Positions 5,201 through 6,274 of a stretch of DNA of 6,274 bases are shown here, piece by piece (the stretch's first letter is position 1; each line of letters begins with the position of its first letter). The notes beneath the pieces are model-generated. The model did not search any database. It saw only the letters and a program-made list of their open reading frames with translations, and was not told where the DNA came from. The translations under genes were made by a program, and so were the position numbers. Origin of the DNA: SZUA-430 sp034440175 (lineage in GTDB: Bacteria > Pseudomonadota > Alphaproteobacteria > Micropepsales > Micropepsaceae); contig JAWXBO010000089.1 of the NCBI GenBank assembly GCA_034440175.1, positions 1-6,274 of the forward strand. The letters run 5' to 3'.

Positions 5201-6274
5201 TCAGGTATTGGAAATTTCCACGAAAGTGTCGGGATAAAAGCCGTTAAAGGCCGTGCGTAGCGAACAGGAATAGGCGCCCAGCATGCGAAACTCGATCCAG
5301 TCGCCCGCCGCAATGGTTTCCGGCAAATCGATCAGATAGTGCAACACGTCCAACGAGTCGCAGGTGGGTCCAAAAATTTTGAAGGATGCCAGCCTTGCAG
5401 ATTTTCCGGTGACGCCGCCATCGCCCTTGGGCGTGAACACGGTCGTGGGATAGCGCACCGGCCAGTTTTTCAGCGCATACTCATTCAGGCTGCCGTAAAT
5501 GCCGTCGTTGAGGAACAGCGTGTGATCGCGTCTGAGTGACACCTGGGTGACCACGGAGACGCCGTCGGCAACCAGCGCGCGCCCGGGCTCGCAGTAAATA
5601 GTACAGGTCCTGGGCAGGCGCAGGGCATTGCAGCCCTCCCGGATCGCCGAAAAAAACTCATCGAGCGGCGGCACGGTGACGTTGAGATAATAGCCGGGGA
5701 ACCCACCACCAACGTCAAGTGCTGCGAGTTCGACGCCCGCCTGTGCAATCACCTCGGCGCAGCGTTTGAGCGCGGTCGTGTAGGAGCGCGGGAACAGGCA
5801 TTGCGAGCCGACATGAAATGTCAGCGCGGGTTTGGCGCCGGCGAGCGTGATCGCTTTCAGCAGTTGGGCGGCCTCGCTGACACTGACCCCGAATTTGCTG
5901 GATAGTTCCAGCAGCGCGCCATCGGCTGGCACCTGAAGCCGGACATACAACGTCAAGGTGCCGGCGATCGAGCGGTCGTTGACTGCGCCGGTTTCACGCA
6001 ACACCTGGTCAAGTTCATCCTGACTGTCCAACGCAAAATCGCGCACGCCGTACAGGCGGAAGGACTCGCCTGTTGTGCCGCGTATGCGCACAGGCGCCAT
6101 GAAACTCTGCCGGGCCTTGGGAAAGCGCTCGCGGATCAACCGGACTTCGTTCAGGGACGCAACGTCGAAATGCTGAATGCCTGCTTCATGGACGAAGTCG
6201 AGAACCGGCAGAGCGTGATTGGCCTTTACCGCGTACATGGTCTCACCCGGGAAGCCGTCGATGAAGGCTTTGGC
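5201..6274 (-). CDS. ornithine (or ornithine/lysine) decarboxylase, fold-III PLP enzyme; N-terminus outside window
   Basis: This is the C-terminal 357 residues of a pyridoxal-phosphate decarboxylase of the alanine-racemase fold (eukaryotic-type ODC, group IV); about 40 N-terminal residues are missing. It makes putrescine from ornithine, the entry to polyamine synthesis, in the cytoplasm. In visible numbering, the PLP Schiff-base lysine is K17 in MYAVKAN. FHVGS (153-157) holds the His that stacks on PLP. DVGGGFPG (187-194) and CEPGRALVADG (228-238) bind the phosphate. GPTCDSLD (302-309) supplies the catalytic Cys305 and substrate-binding Asp306 from the partner subunit, and GAYSCSLRTAFNGF (333-346) carries the conserved Tyr335 and the FNGF end. 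All active-site residues expected in a homodimeric ODC are present. The TCDSLD segment favours ornithine over diaminopimelate or arginine; lysine as a second substrate cannot be excluded. Stop is TGA 5203-5201, and the DUF2336 gene follows. Confidence 0.9.
   Translation of the reverse strand, partial: AKAFIDGFPGETMYAVKANHALPVLDFVHEAGIQHFDVASLNEVRLIRERFPKARQSFMAPVRIRGTTGESFRLYGVRDFALDSQDELDQVLRETGAVNDRSIAGTLTLYVRLQVPADGALLELSSKFGVSVSEAAQLLKAITLAGAKPALTFHVGSQCLFPRSYTTALKRCAEVIAQAGVELAALDVGGGFPGYYLNVTVPPLDEFFSAIREGCNALRLPRTCTIYCEPGRALVADGVSVVTQVSLRRDHTLFLNDGIYGSLNEYALKNWPVRYPTTVFTPKGDGGVTGKSARLASFKIFGPTCDSLDVLHYLIDLPETIAAGDWIEFRMLGAYSCSLRTAFNGFYPDTFVEISNT

Overview
The window holds five ordinary chromosomal genes, the 3' end of a sixth, and one broken toxin gene. 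The base composition is moderately GC-rich. The DUF2336 protein, the PA1024-type flavin reductase, the acyl-CoA dehydrogenase with a GLPKSY tail and the eukaryotic-type (fold III) ornithine decarboxylase together point to an alphaproteobacterium. DUF2336 is the strongest pointer because that family is largely alphaproteobacterial. Genus cannot be told from this sequence.

Layout, left to right. Bases 1-227 (+) are the C-terminus of an acyl-CoA dehydrogenase. A convergent pair on the - strand follows after 32 bases: a flavin-dependent NADH:quinone reductase / nitronate monooxygenase-family enzyme (1911 down to 922), then a six-helix membrane protein (925 down to 260). These two overlap by four bases (ATGA), so they are probably one translationally coupled transcript. 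Bases 1912-2413 carry no intact gene. Their only recognisable content is the wreck of a VapC (PIN-domain) toxin on the - strand at 2046-2248, with its middle missing and its C-terminal LNPFE tail in another frame.

At 2414-3997 (+) lies prfC, peptide chain release factor 3, read from a GTG with a good Shine-Dalgarno. Its TAA overlaps the TAG of a convergent DUF2336 gene (- strand, 5109 down to 3994), so the two genes interlock at bases 3994-3997. Upstream of DUF2336 on the same strand is a pyridoxal-phosphate ornithine decarboxylase (6274 down to 5201) whose N-terminus lies outside the window.

Functionally this is a housekeeping mix: acyl-CoA oxidation, quinone or nitronate redox chemistry, translation termination and polyamine synthesis. 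I see no evidence of a new multi-gene system. The points most worth a second look are the decayed toxin, the interlocked prfC/DUF2336 ends, and the coupled pair of a soluble reductase with an unassigned membrane protein.
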